A stretch of 64,000 bases of DNA from Afifella sp. IM 167 (GTDB lineage Bacteria; Pseudomonadota; Alphaproteobacteria; Rhizobiales; Afifellaceae): the NCBI RefSeq assembly GCF_020144925.1, contig NZ_NSLC01000006.1, forward strand, positions 295,181-359,180, given 5' to 3'. Of this stretch, positions 8,385-15,854 are shown piece after piece (position 1 is the stretch's first letter; each line of letters starts with the position of its first letter). The position numbers and the translations under genes were made by a program. The notes beneath the pieces were generated by a model that was not told where the DNA came from, searched no databases, and saw only the letters and a list, made by a program, of their open reading frames with translations.

Positions 8385-8697
8385 CACGCGGTGAACCCTG
8401 CTTGGCGGGCGGCCCAGTCTGGCCGCTCGTTCGAACAAGCCCTCTTCTCGGGCGGCCGCTCGCGGGTCGTGATATCGCCTATAAGTTGTATGGAGACCTT
8501 GGTCGCGCCAGGTAACTGGATCACATCGGCGTGATTAGAACTGCAACGTTAAGCTTTACGTAACTTTTACCGCTCCGGCATCTGGTGCGAATCAGCTGTC
8601 AATGGCACGTTTCTTCCGCTAAAGTTGCAGATCAAGGCTCGGCCCGGAAAACGCCAGAAAGGCGGCGGTGGCCTGCGGGACAAAGGGGGGCCCAGGG
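8385..8697. other. intergenic region upstream of the response regulator
   Basis: No gene is seen in these 313 bases. The stretch 8500-8600 is more AT-rich than its surroundings and holds a near-palindrome of 16 bp at 8546-8561 (ACGTTAAGC/TTTACGT, two mismatched positions), a possible regulator site. A heptamer CTGCAAC (8541-8547) recurs inverted as GTTGCAG (8624-8630). No confident sigma70 hexamer pair was found. Confidence 0.35.
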
Positions 8698-9096
8698 ATG
8701 CTGGGCATGGAGGCAAACGGTCAAAGGCTGCGCATTCTCGTCCTCGACGACGAGGCAATGATCGCAGGCGAAATCAAGCTCCTTCTGGAGGATGCCGGCC
8801 ACGAGGTGGTCGGACCTGTCGGCTCGCTCGAGGCGGCGATGCAGCTTGCTGATACGGCAGCGATCGACCTCGCCATCCTCGATGCGCATATCCGCCACCT
8901 TTCCAGCGGCCCTGTCGCGCGCCGACTTTCGGAGCGGGCGATCCCGTTCTGCGTGTGCACCGGCGACGAGATGGATGAACTGCGCAGCGACTTCGGCGAT
9001 GCCGAGCACCTTGCCAAGCCCTTCGGCGAGACGGATCTCCTTTCCATGGTGGCGAGCCTGACGGCGGCCCGTGGCGGCGCCTTTGCCTCCCGCTAG
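8698..9096 (+). CDS. single-domain response regulator (CheY-like receiver)
   Basis: A 132-residue receiver domain with no output domain. The phosphorylation machinery is complete: acidic pair D17-D18, phospho-acceptor D62 (AILDAHI), Thr88 (VCTGDE) and Lys107 (AKPFG). The ATG at 8698 is preceded by AAAGGGGGG 7 nt upstream; an in-frame GTG at 8668 lacks such a site. No histidine kinase adjoins. Receivers of this short type in alphaproteobacteria often work as phosphate sinks or partners of HWE/HisKA2 kinases, but its partner cannot be identified here. Confidence 0.88.
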   Translation: MLGMEANGQRLRILVLDDEAMIAGEIKLLLEDAGHEVVGPVGSLEAAMQLADTAAIDLAILDAHIRHLSSGPVARRLSERAIPFCVCTGDEMDELRSDFGDAEHLAKPFGETDLLSMVASLTAARGGAFASR

Positions 9097-9335
9097 AATC
9101 CTCTGATTGATCGCTACGCGGCGCGGCTCCCTCGGGGGCCGTTTTCGCTTGTACCCGGCCAAGAGCATTCGGTCGGGCCCGCAGAGGGCGAGTGCGACAC
9201 CTGCTCGCCTCTCTGCGATCCTGGCGCCATCACCGAGATCTTCTTTCCTGTCCTGGAGGACTTCCTCCCGCTGCCTTCGCTTGCAGGCCGAGCCGAAAGG
9301 CACCAAATGCGGCTTTCACGCCGGGGAGAGAGAAG

Positions 9336-9650
9336 ATGTCCACGCCTGTCACCGTTCATATCCCGCACAAGCTCGGGCGGGAGGAGGCCAAGCGCCGCCT
9401 GCAGGGCGGCTTCGGGCGCATGCGCGAGGAGATCGCCGGCGGCCGCGTCGTGCACTTCAACGAGAATTGGCAGGATGACCGGCTGAATTTCGACGCCTCG
9501 GTGATGGGGCAGTCGATCGCCGGCCGCCTCGACGTCTTCGACGACGTCGTGCGCGTGGAGGTGGATCTGCCCTGGTTTCTGGGCGCCATCGCCGAGAAGC
9601 TGCAGGGCAGGCTGCAAAAGGCCGGCACGCTGCTTCTGGAGAAGAAGTAG
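9336..9650 (+). CDS. polyhydroxyalkanoic-acid-system family protein (PHA_gran_rgn)
   Basis: A 104-residue soluble protein that resembles the small family annotated as polyhydroxyalkanoic acid system protein. Features are the [15 protein letters not shown] opening, the central [22 protein letters not shown] stretch and the hydrophobic [17 protein letters not shown] near the C-terminus. The function of the family is poorly defined; it is named from association with PHA granule genes. No PHA synthase or depolymerase is present here. The ATG has GGGGAGAGAGAAG just upstream. It may share a transcript with the dehydrogenase starting 14 nt downstream. Confidence 0.75.
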   Translation: MSTPVTVHIPHKLGREEAKRRLQGGFGRMREEIAGGRVVHFNENWQDDRLNFDASVMGQSIAGRLDVFDDVVRVEVDLPWFLGAIAEKLQGRLQKAGTLLLEKK

Positions 9651-9664
9651 GCGGGCCGCCCGGC

Positions 9665-10669
9665 ATGAAAGTCGCCGTCTTCAGCACCAAGGGTTACGAT
9701 CGAAACTTCCTTCAGCGCGCGGCAGAGGGTTCGGGACACGAACTCCTTTTCTTCGAGCCGCACCTGTCGCCGGAGACGGCGCCGCTGGCGAGAGGGGCGG
9801 AGGCCGTCTGCATCTTCGTCAACGACATCGCCGACGCCGAGACGCTCGCCGAATTGAAGCGGCAGGGCGTGCTCTTCGTGGCGCTGCGCTGCGCAGGTTT
9901 CAACAATGTCGATCTCGCCGCCGCGCATGATCTCGCCATCAAGGTGGCGCGCGTGCCGGCCTATTCGCCCCATGCCGTCGCCGAATACACCGCCGGGCTG
10001 ATCCTGGCACTCAACCGAAAACTCTACCGGGCCTACAATCGGGTTCGCGAGGGCAACTTTGCGCTGGAGGGGCTGTTGGGCTTCGACCTCAACGGCAAGA
10101 CGGCGGGGGTTGTCGGCACCGGCGCCATCGGCCGGGTCGTCGTGAGGATCCTCGCGGGCTTCGGCATGAATATCCTCGCCCACGACCTGAAGCCCGATCC
10201 GGACTGCAAGGCGCTGGGCGCTCGCTACGTGCCGCTCGATGAGCTCTTCGCACAGAGCGACATCGTCACCCTGCATTGTCCGCTGACGCCGGACACGCGT
10301 CATCTCGTCGACGATGCGCGCATCGCCGCGATGAAACCCGGCGCCATGCTGGTCAATACCGGCCGCGGCGCGCTGGTCGATGCCAAGGCGCTCGTCCGCG
10401 GGCTCAAAAGTGGCCAGATCGGCTCGCTCGGCCTCGACGTCTATGAGGAGGAAGCCGATCTCTTCTTCGAGGATCTGTCGAACCAGATGCTGCGCGACGA
10501 CGTCTTCGCCCGCCTCCTGACCTTCCCCAACGTGCTGATCACCGGCCACCAGGCCTTCTTCACCGCGGAGGCGCTCTCCGCGATCGCCGAGACGACCATC
10601 GCCAATCTGACGGGATTTCAGACCTCTGGCCGGCCGGAACACGAGGTGTCGATCGAGCGCATTGCCTGA
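9665..10669 (+). CDS. ldhA: 2-hydroxyacid dehydrogenase, fermentative D-lactate dehydrogenase type
   Basis: NAD-dependent D-2-hydroxyacid dehydrogenase, probably reducing pyruvate to D-lactate. The 334-residue length and layout follow the LdhA branch. The Rossmann motif is GTGAIG (151-156), and the catalytic Arg234 (NTGRGALVD), Glu263 (LDVYEEE) and His295 (TGHQAFFT) are all present. The GHQAFFT sequence around the catalytic His is typical of D-lactate dehydrogenases rather than glyoxylate or phosphoglycerate enzymes. It starts 14 nt after the PHA-system protein gene with only a weak ribosome-binding site and is followed by a terminator-like hairpin. Substrate assignment is by family only. Confidence 0.88.
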   Translation: MKVAVFSTKGYDRNFLQRAAEGSGHELLFFEPHLSPETAPLARGAEAVCIFVNDIADAETLAELKRQGVLFVALRCAGFNNVDLAAAHDLAIKVARVPAYSPHAVAEYTAGLILALNRKLYRAYNRVREGNFALEGLLGFDLNGKTAGVVGTGAIGRVVVRILAGFGMNILAHDLKPDPDCKALGARYVPLDELFAQSDIVTLHCPLTPDTRHLVDDARIAAMKPGAMLVNTGRGALVDAKALVRGLKSGQIGSLGLDVYEEEADLFFEDLSNQMLRDDVFARLLTFPNVLITGHQAFFTAEALSAIAETTIANLTGFQTSGRPEHEVSIERIA

Positions 10670-10694
10670 GGGGTAAGCCGGGCCGGACTTTTGG

Positions 10695-10724
10695 GAGGCG
10701 GGCCTCTCGCCCATGGCCTCTTTT
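10695..10724 (+). terminator. terminator after the dehydrogenase
   Basis: GAGGC-GGGC (10695-10703) pairs with GCCC (10709-10712) and GCCTC (10716-10720), with a 3-nt bulge, followed by TTTT (10721-10724). It lies 25 nt after the stop codon. Confidence 0.5.
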
Positions 10725-10780
10725 CAGCAGCGCCTTAGGTTCCGGGCATTCCCACCCGAAAACAGTTCCGGAGCCTTCCC

Positions 10781-11452
10781 ATGAAGACCTTTCTCATCAC
10801 CGGCGCCTCGACCGGTATCGGCGCGGCGACGGCGCGCGCGGCGGTCGAGGCCGGCTACAACGTGGCGCTCGCGGCACGCTCGCCCGACAAGCTCGAGGCG
10901 CTCCTGAAGGAGCTCGGCAAGGAGAGGGCGATTGCCATCTCCTGCGACGTATCGAGTTTCGAGGACCAGCAGAAGATGGTGGCAAAGACGCTAGAGGCCT
11001 TCGGGCGGATCGACGTCGCCTTCGCCAATGCCGGTGTCGGCGCCAAGGGCAAGGGCACGGCCGGCGGCGACCCGGAAAACTGGCGCGAGATGGTGCTCAC
11101 CAACGTGCTCGGCGTCGTCTATACGGCGCGCGCCGTCCTCGACGAGATCAAGAAGAACCGCGGCCACATCCTCATCACCGGCTCGCGCGCGGGGCGCATC
11201 ACCATGTCCGGCTCCGTCTACGGGGCAACGAAATGGGCCGTGACCGGCTACGGCCAGAACCTGTTGGAAGAACTCTCCGGCACGGGCGCGCGCGTCACGC
11301 TGATCGAGCCCGGCATGGTCGATACGCCCTTCTTCGATGAGGCCAAGCCCGACGCGCTGAAGGCCGAGGACGTGGCGAACGCCGTCATGTACGCCGTCTC
11401 CCAGCCCGAGCATGTCAATGTTGGCGAGCTTCTCGTCACGCCGGTTCGCTAG
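10781..11452 (+). CDS. SDR-family NAD(P)-dependent oxidoreductase
   Basis: Classical short-chain dehydrogenase of 223 residues. It has the cofactor motif TGASTGIG (7-14), NAG (83-85) and the catalytic Ser135, Tyr147 and Lys151 (YGATK). Arg33 in AARSPDK after the second strand favours NADP(H). The C-terminus is shorter than many family members. Substrate is unknown. It has its own upstream gap after the terminator at 10724 and converges with the MFS gene 43 nt away. Confidence 0.9.
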   Translation: MKTFLITGASTGIGAATARAAVEAGYNVALAARSPDKLEALLKELGKERAIAISCDVSSFEDQQKMVAKTLEAFGRIDVAFANAGVGAKGKGTAGGDPENWREMVLTNVLGVVYTARAVLDEIKKNRGHILITGSRAGRITMSGSVYGATKWAVTGYGQNLLEELSGTGARVTLIEPGMVDTPFFDEAKPDALKAEDVANAVMYAVSQPEHVNVGELLVTPVR

Positions 11453-11495
11453 AGAACGGGTCGGACCGGGCGCAGGCACCGGGCCGGGGCAGGCC

Positions 11496-12641
11496 TCAGC
11501 CGCCCCGGGTGACCCGGCGGGCTGAAGCCGCCACCACCAGCGCCATCGCCGCGAGGATGAGGAAGGCGGCGGGCAGGCCGAGGACCTTGCCGAGGAAGCC
11601 GACGAAGGCCGGGCCTAGGAGCACGCCCGCATAGCCGAACGAGCTTACCGCCGCGATGGCGAGGCCGGGAGGCATGGCCTTCTGCCTTCCGGCCCGGCTG
11701 AAGAGGAGCGGCACGATGTTGGAGGCGCCGAGGCCGACGAGGAGGAAGCCGGCGAGCGAGACGGGCGGGGAGGCCGAGACGATGACGCCGAGACCGGCGG
11801 TGGCCAGCAGCGCCCCGCCGATGAGCATGGCGCGGTCGCCCAGCCGGAAGGCGACGGCGTCGCCCGTGAAGCGGCCGATGGTCATCGCCGCGGCGAAGAG
11901 GGCATAGCCGAAACCGGCGCGGGAGGCGGCGACGCCGTCGATCTCGTTGAGATAGACCGCGCCCCAGTCGAGCATGGCCCCTTCCACCAGGAACATGATG
12001 AAGGCGAGCGTGCCGATGAGGAGGACCGGGCCTTCCGGGCGCACGAAGGCCGGCCCCTCGGGTGCCGTGCGCGTGCGCAGGAAGCGCGGCGCCGCGATCC
12101 ATATGGAGAGGATCACGACCGCCGAAGCGAGGATCGCGGAGGCAAAGGGATCGAGGCCGCCGGAGAGGGCCCCCGACATGCCGGCCGAACCCGCGAGCCC
12201 GCCGACGCTGTAGAGGCCGTGGAAGTTCGACATCAGCGGCCGGCCCGCCGCCTCCTGCACTTTCAGCGCATGCACGTTGGCGCCGATGTTGATCGCCCCG
12301 ATCGAGGCGCCGAAGAGAAAGAGCAGCACCGCGATCGGCGCCGTGGAAGGCGAGAGCGCCAGAAGCGGCAGGGCGGCGGCGATGCCGAAGGCGCCCGCCG
12401 CGACTGTCTTGCGGCTGCCGATCCGTCCGGCGAGAGCGCCGGCGATCGGCATGGCGACGATCGAGCCGACGCCGAGGCAGAGGAGGAGAAGGCCAAGCTC
12501 CGCCTCGTCGGCCGAAAGCCGCGCCTTCACATAGGGAACGAGCGGCGCCCAGGCGGCCGTGCCGAAGCCGGAGATGAAGAAGGAAAGGCGCGTGGCGAGG
12601 CGGCTGCCCGGCGTGTCGCCCTTCTCTGGCGATGGCGTCAT
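11496..12641 (-). CDS. MFS transporter (YbjJ-like)
   Basis: Major facilitator superfamily protein of 381 residues with about 12 hydrophobic helices. It carries the loop 2-3 motif LAGRIGSRK (about 69-77), the NIGANVHALKVQEAAGRPLMSNFHGLYSVGG block and EGAMLDWGAVYL in the seventh helix. The last two are characteristic of the YbjJ-type group often annotated as sugar or unspecified transporters. Substrate unknown. It is transcribed alone, converging with the SDR gene and 91 nt downstream of arsR on the same strand. Confidence 0.85.
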   Translation of the reverse strand: MTPSPEKGDTPGSRLATRLSFFISGFGTAAWAPLVPYVKARLSADEAELGLLLLCLGVGSIVAMPIAGALAGRIGSRKTVAAGAFGIAAALPLLALSPSTAPIAVLLFLFGASIGAINIGANVHALKVQEAAGRPLMSNFHGLYSVGGLAGSAGMSGALSGGLDPFASAILASAVVILSIWIAAPRFLRTRTAPEGPAFVRPEGPVLLIGTLAFIMFLVEGAMLDWGAVYLNEIDGVAASRAGFGYALFAAAMTIGRFTGDAVAFRLGDRAMLIGGALLATAGLGVIVSASPPVSLAGFLLVGLGASNIVPLLFSRAGRQKAMPPGLAIAAVSSFGYAGVLLGPAFVGFLGKVLGLPAAFLILAAMALVVAASARRVTRGG

Positions 12642-12732
12642 CTGGACATGGTTGGAACGGCGGGCGTGCCTTGCGGGAGGTCCTAGCGGTGGCCCGCTTG
12701 CCGGTCAATCGGGCCCTGGCGGGCCTGAAGAA

Positions 12733-13041
12733 CTACCCGCAGGCGGGCGCGCAATAGGCGTTGTGCAGCGTCTCGATGACGAGCAGAACCTCCGGCCGCG
12801 TGATCTTGTAGAAGACGGTGGTGCCCTCGCGGCGTGAATTGACCAGCCCGTCCGCGCGCAGGCGCATCAGGTGCTGCGACATCGGCACCTGATCAATGCC
12901 GCCAAGCTCGCGCCTCAGCTCGCTCACCGATTTCTCCGATCTGCCGAGGGCACAAAGAACCAGCAGCCGCTGCGGATGCGAGAGGCTGCGCATCAGGTCG
13001 GCCGCGGCTTCCGAGGCCGGTATCATCTCTTCTACATTCAT
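12733..13041 (-). CDS. ArsR-family repressor, BigR/SqrR-like (candidate persulfide sensor)
   Basis: A 102-residue winged-helix regulator. HTH helices lie around SVSELRRELGGIDQVPMSQHLMRLRADGLV (about 39-67) and the wing around SRREGTTVFYKI. It has no metal-binding CVC motif of ArsR/SmtB metal sensors. It has Cys30 (LLVLCALG) in the second helix and Cys97 (NAYCAPACG) in the last helix, the two places where BigR and SqrR carry the cysteines that form a tetrasulfide bridge on exposure to persulfide; Cys101 is extra. The ATG at 13041 begins the ArsR domain. It is divergent from a sulfide:quinone oxidoreductase gene. Regulation of that operon by sulfide is inferred from homology and context. Confidence 0.85.
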   Translation of the reverse strand: MNVEEMIPASEAAADLMRSLSHPQRLLVLCALGRSEKSVSELRRELGGIDQVPMSQHLMRLRADGLVNSRREGTTVFYKITRPEVLLVIETLHNAYCAPACG

Positions 13042-13081
13042 GATCTTGAAATTAGAATGTTTGAATGTTAAATGCAAGATC
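13042..13081. promoter_or_regulatory. divergent operator/promoter between arsR and sqr
   Basis: An AT-rich island directly upstream of arsR. Inverted heptamers GATCTTG (13042-13048) and CAAGATC (13075-13081) bound a core with two copies of GAATGTT (13055-13061, 13063-13069). On the plus strand TTGAAA (13046-13051) and TTAAAT (13068-13073) are 16 nt apart and could drive sqr. On the minus strand TTGCAT and TAATTT are 17 nt apart and would drive arsR with a very short leader. A repressor bound here would block both. Confidence 0.55.
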
Positions 13082-13222
13082 GATGTCGGTAAGCCGGCGA
13101 GACAATCGCCGCATTCAGGGCATCGACCGGTCGAACGAGGCGCTTCGATGCGCTGGGCGAAACAGCCGGCAGCCGGTTTGCGAACACGAAGGACAACACG
13201 ATTGACCTGGGAGGAGGGTGCG

Positions 13223-14515
13223 ATGGTGAAGGTGGTTTCGATCGGTGCCGGGCTTGGAGGCATCGTCATGGCATATGAGATGAAGGACAAGCTGGGCCGC
13301 GACGACGAACTGACCGTCGTCCATCTCGGCACGTCCTATTCCTTCGTGCCGTCAAATCCCTGGGTCGCCGTCGGCTGGCGCAAGCCCGCTGATATCGAGG
13401 TGGAACTGGAGCCTGTCTTTGCCAGGAAGGGCATCAAGTTCCGTTCCGAAGGTGCCAAGCGCGTCCACCCGCAGGAGAACCGGGTCGAGCTCAACGACGG
13501 CACCTTTCTCGACTACGACTATCTGATCATCGCGACCGGCCCCGATCTCGCCTTCGAGGAAGTGCCGGGCCTCGGGCCGGAAGCCAACACCCAGTCGATC
13601 TGCATGATCGACCATGCGGTGCAGGCAAAGGACGCCTTCGACCGTCTGGTCGCCGCGCCCGGCCCCGTCATCGTCGGCGCCGCGCCGGGAGCCTCCTGCT
13701 TCGGGCCCGCTTACGAGTTCGCCTTCATCCTCGACACGGCTCTGCGCAAGGCGAAGAAGCGCGACCAGGTTCCGATGACCTTCGTCACGCCCGAGCCCTA
13801 TATCGGCCATCTCGGCCTCGACGGCGTCGGCGACACCAAGGGTCTCCTCGAGAGCGCCATGCGCGAGCACCACATCAAGTGGATCACCAACGCCCGCGTC
13901 ACCCGCATCGAGGCGGACACCATGTTCCTCGACGAGGTGAACGAGGACGGCACGGTGAAGATGCAGCACGAGCTGCCCTACGCCTTCTCCATGCTGTTGC
14001 CGGCGTTTCGCGGCGTGCCCGCCGTCCACGGCATCGAAGGGCTGACGAATCCGCGCGGCTTCATCAACATCGACAAGCACCAGCAGAATCCGGCCTATCC
14101 GAATGTTTTCGGCGTCGGGGTCTGCGTCGCCATCCCGCCCGTCGGCAAGACGCCGATCCCTGTCGGGGTGCCGAAGACGGGCTTCATGATCGAATCCATG
14201 GTGACCGCGACGGCCGAGAACGTCGCCGCGCTCATCAAGGGCGAGGCGCCGCGCGCCGTCGCCACCTGGAATGCGGTCTGCCTCGCCGATTTCGGCGACG
14301 AGGGCATCGCCTTCATCGCGCAGCCGCAAATCCCGCCGCGCAACGTCAACTGGTCGTCCTCCGGGCGCTGGGTGCATGCCGCCAAGATCGGTTTCGAGCG
14401 CTACTTCCTGCGCAAGATCCGGCAGGGCCAGAGTGCGACCTTCTACGAGAACCTCGTTCTCGACATGCTCGGCATCAAGAAACTTAAAGAGATCCACATG
14501 GAGGCCGCCGAGTAG
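13223..14515 (+). CDS. sqr: sulfide:quinone oxidoreductase (FAD flavoprotein)
   Basis: Oxidises sulfide to sulfane sulfur and passes electrons to the quinone pool at the cytoplasmic face of the inner membrane. The protein has 430 residues. The FAD-binding Rossmann motif is SIGAGLGGIVMA (6-17), and a second dinucleotide-like region sits at about 149-158. Cysteines fall at 127, 159 and 353; as I recall, these are the positions reported essential in Rhodobacter capsulatus SQR. Cys301 is additional. The C-terminal amphipathic helices fit membrane attachment. The ATG at 13223 follows GGGAGGAG by 5 nt. It heads sqr - DUF2892 - HlyD - RND, opposite the ArsR-type regulator. Confidence 0.92.
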   Translation: MVKVVSIGAGLGGIVMAYEMKDKLGRDDELTVVHLGTSYSFVPSNPWVAVGWRKPADIEVELEPVFARKGIKFRSEGAKRVHPQENRVELNDGTFLDYDYLIIATGPDLAFEEVPGLGPEANTQSICMIDHAVQAKDAFDRLVAAPGPVIVGAAPGASCFGPAYEFAFILDTALRKAKKRDQVPMTFVTPEPYIGHLGLDGVGDTKGLLESAMREHHIKWITNARVTRIEADTMFLDEVNEDGTVKMQHELPYAFSMLLPAFRGVPAVHGIEGLTNPRGFINIDKHQQNPAYPNVFGVGVCVAIPPVGKTPIPVGVPKTGFMIESMVTATAENVAALIKGEAPRAVATWNAVCLADFGDEGIAFIAQPQIPPRNVNWSSSGRWVHAAKIGFERYFLRKIRQGQSATFYENLVLDMLGIKKLKEIHMEAAE

Positions 14516-14547
14516 TTCGGCGCTGTGGAAAACAAAGGAGAGTGAAT

Positions 14548-14751
14548 ATGACTGTCGACCGTGCCGTGCTGGCCTTTGCCGGCTTCGTGATCCTGGTGTC
14601 GCTCTATCTCGGCTACGCCTTCTCGCCCTACTGGTATCTGTTGACGGCCTTTGTCGGCCTCAACCTCTTGCAGGCTTCCGTCACCGGCTTCTGCCCCGCC
14701 GCCCTCCTCTTCAAGAAGATGGGCGTGAAGCCGGGCGTCGCCTTCTCGTAA
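14548..14751 (+). CDS. DUF2892 (YgaP-type) small membrane protein
   Basis: A 67-residue protein with two hydrophobic helices (about 8-26 and 29-47), matching the DUF2892 domain found alone or fused to rhodanese domains in YgaP-type proteins. Cys50 lies in TGFCPAALL, the conserved motif after the second helix. The ATG at 14548 is 7 nt after AAGGAG; the in-frame GTG at 14542 is too close to that site. It sits 32 nt after sqr. Association with sqr and rhodanese genes suggests a role in handling sulfane sulfur or thiosulfate/sulfide at the membrane, but the exact role is unknown. Confidence 0.85.
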   Translation: MTVDRAVLAFAGFVILVSLYLGYAFSPYWYLLTAFVGLNLLQASVTGFCPAALLFKKMGVKPGVAFS

Positions 14752-14757
14752 AGCCAG

Positions 14758-14801
14758 GCCGCCGGCCCCTTTCCCCCGAGATCTGCCCGGGGGCCGGCGG
14801 C
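14758..14801. repeat. long perfect stem-loop between the DUF2892 gene and the HlyD gene
   Basis: GCCGCCGGCCCC (14758-14769) pairs perfectly over 12 bp with GGGGCCGGCGGC (14790-14801) around a 20-nt loop. No T-run follows, so it is not a standard terminator. It could attenuate, stabilise the upstream mRNA end or set differential expression within the operon. Confidence 0.65.
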
Positions 14802-14819
14802 GTCCATTTCCATGAGCGT

Positions 14820-15854
14820 ATGATGTTTCTTTCCTCAAGGCGCGGTGTCGGCTGCGCCGTCCTTTTCCTTGGCCTTGCCCTTGCCGCACCGCCGATCGCG
14901 GGCGCGAACGCGGCCGAATTCACCGTCGAGCCGCAGATCGTGCAGGAGACGAAGGCCGTCTTCGGCCAGGTCGAAAGCCGCGACGCCGTTTCCGCGCGCG
15001 CCCGCATCGGTGGCACCATCCAGGAGATTTCCGTCGACGAGGGCAGCCAGGTGGAGGAAGGCGAGAAGATCGCCGTCATCGTCGACGACAAGCTCGCCAT
15101 CGAGCGCGATGCCGCCGAGGCGAAGGTGAAGGCGCTCGATTCCCAGCTTGCCAATGCCCGCACGGAGCTCGAACGCGCTCAGCAGCTGCGCACGCGCGGC
15201 ACGGGAACCCAGGCCCGCCTGGACCAGGCCCAGACTGAGGTCGAGGTGCTGACCAACCAGCTCGTCGCGGCCGAGGCCGATCGCTCGGTGATCGACCAGC
15301 GCTCGCGCGAGGGCGATGTGCTCGCCCCCGCTTCTGGGCGCGTCCTCGACGTGCCGGTGACACGCGGCTCCGTCATCCTCGCCGGCGAGGAGATCGCGAA
15401 GATCGCCGGTGGCGGCTACTTTCTCCGGCTTTCCCTGCCGGAGCGCCACGCCGCCGAGATCGTCGAGGGCGACACGGTGAAGGTCGGACGGCGCCTTCTG
15501 GCGGCCGGCAAGGCGAAGGAGGGCGACAACCTCGCCACCGGCCGCCTCGTCAAGGTCTATCCGGAGATCACCGCCGGCAAGGTGGAGGCCGATGTCGAAC
15601 TTTCCGACCTTGGCGATTATTTCGTCGGCGAGCGCACGCTCGTCTGGATCCCGGTCGGCCGGCGCGAGGTTCTCGCCGTGCCGCCCGCCGCAATCATCAC
15701 CCGCCACGGCATCGATTATGTGCGTATTGAGACCGGGGACGGTCCGATCGAGGTCGCCGTCATCCTCGGCGAGAGATTCGAGGGCGAGGCGGGCGAGACG
15801 CGCGTCGAGGTCCTCAGCGGTCTGCGCGCCGGAGACAGGGTGCTCGTGCCATGA
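14820..15854 (+). CDS. RND periplasmic adaptor subunit (HlyD/MFP family)
   Basis: A 344-residue adaptor with a signal peptide or N-terminal anchor (about 1-31, core CAVLFLGLALAAPPIAGA). It has lipoyl-like halves (RIGGTIQEISVDEGSQVEEGEK and VLAPASGRVLDVPVTRGSVI) around a coiled-coil hairpin of about 60 residues, then beta-barrel and membrane-proximal domains. There are two tandem ATG codons (14820, 14823); the ribosome-binding site is weak. It overlaps the RND permease start by 4 nt. It lies downstream of sqr and the DUF2892 gene, so it may be co-expressed in response to sulfide. Confidence 0.9.
   Translation: MMFLSSRRGVGCAVLFLGLALAAPPIAGANAAEFTVEPQIVQETKAVFGQVESRDAVSARARIGGTIQEISVDEGSQVEEGEKIAVIVDDKLAIERDAAEAKVKALDSQLANARTELERAQQLRTRGTGTQARLDQAQTEVEVLTNQLVAAEADRSVIDQRSREGDVLAPASGRVLDVPVTRGSVILAGEEIAKIAGGGYFLRLSLPERHAAEIVEGDTVKVGRRLLAAGKAKEGDNLATGRLVKVYPEITAGKVEADVELSDLGDYFVGERTLVWIPVGRREVLAVPPAAIITRHGIDYVRIETGDGPIEVAVILGERFEGEAGETRVEVLSGLRAGDRVLVP

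Noticed and set aside
13042..13081. Metal-responsive ArsR operon for arsenic
   Set aside because: The regulator lacks the CVC metal motif and no arsenate reductase or arsenite pump adjoins; the sulfide gene next door fits better.
12896..13222. Upstream extension of SQR into the arsR gene
   Set aside because: The FAD motif normally starts within a few residues of the N-terminus, and the ATG at 13223 has a strong ribosome-binding site.
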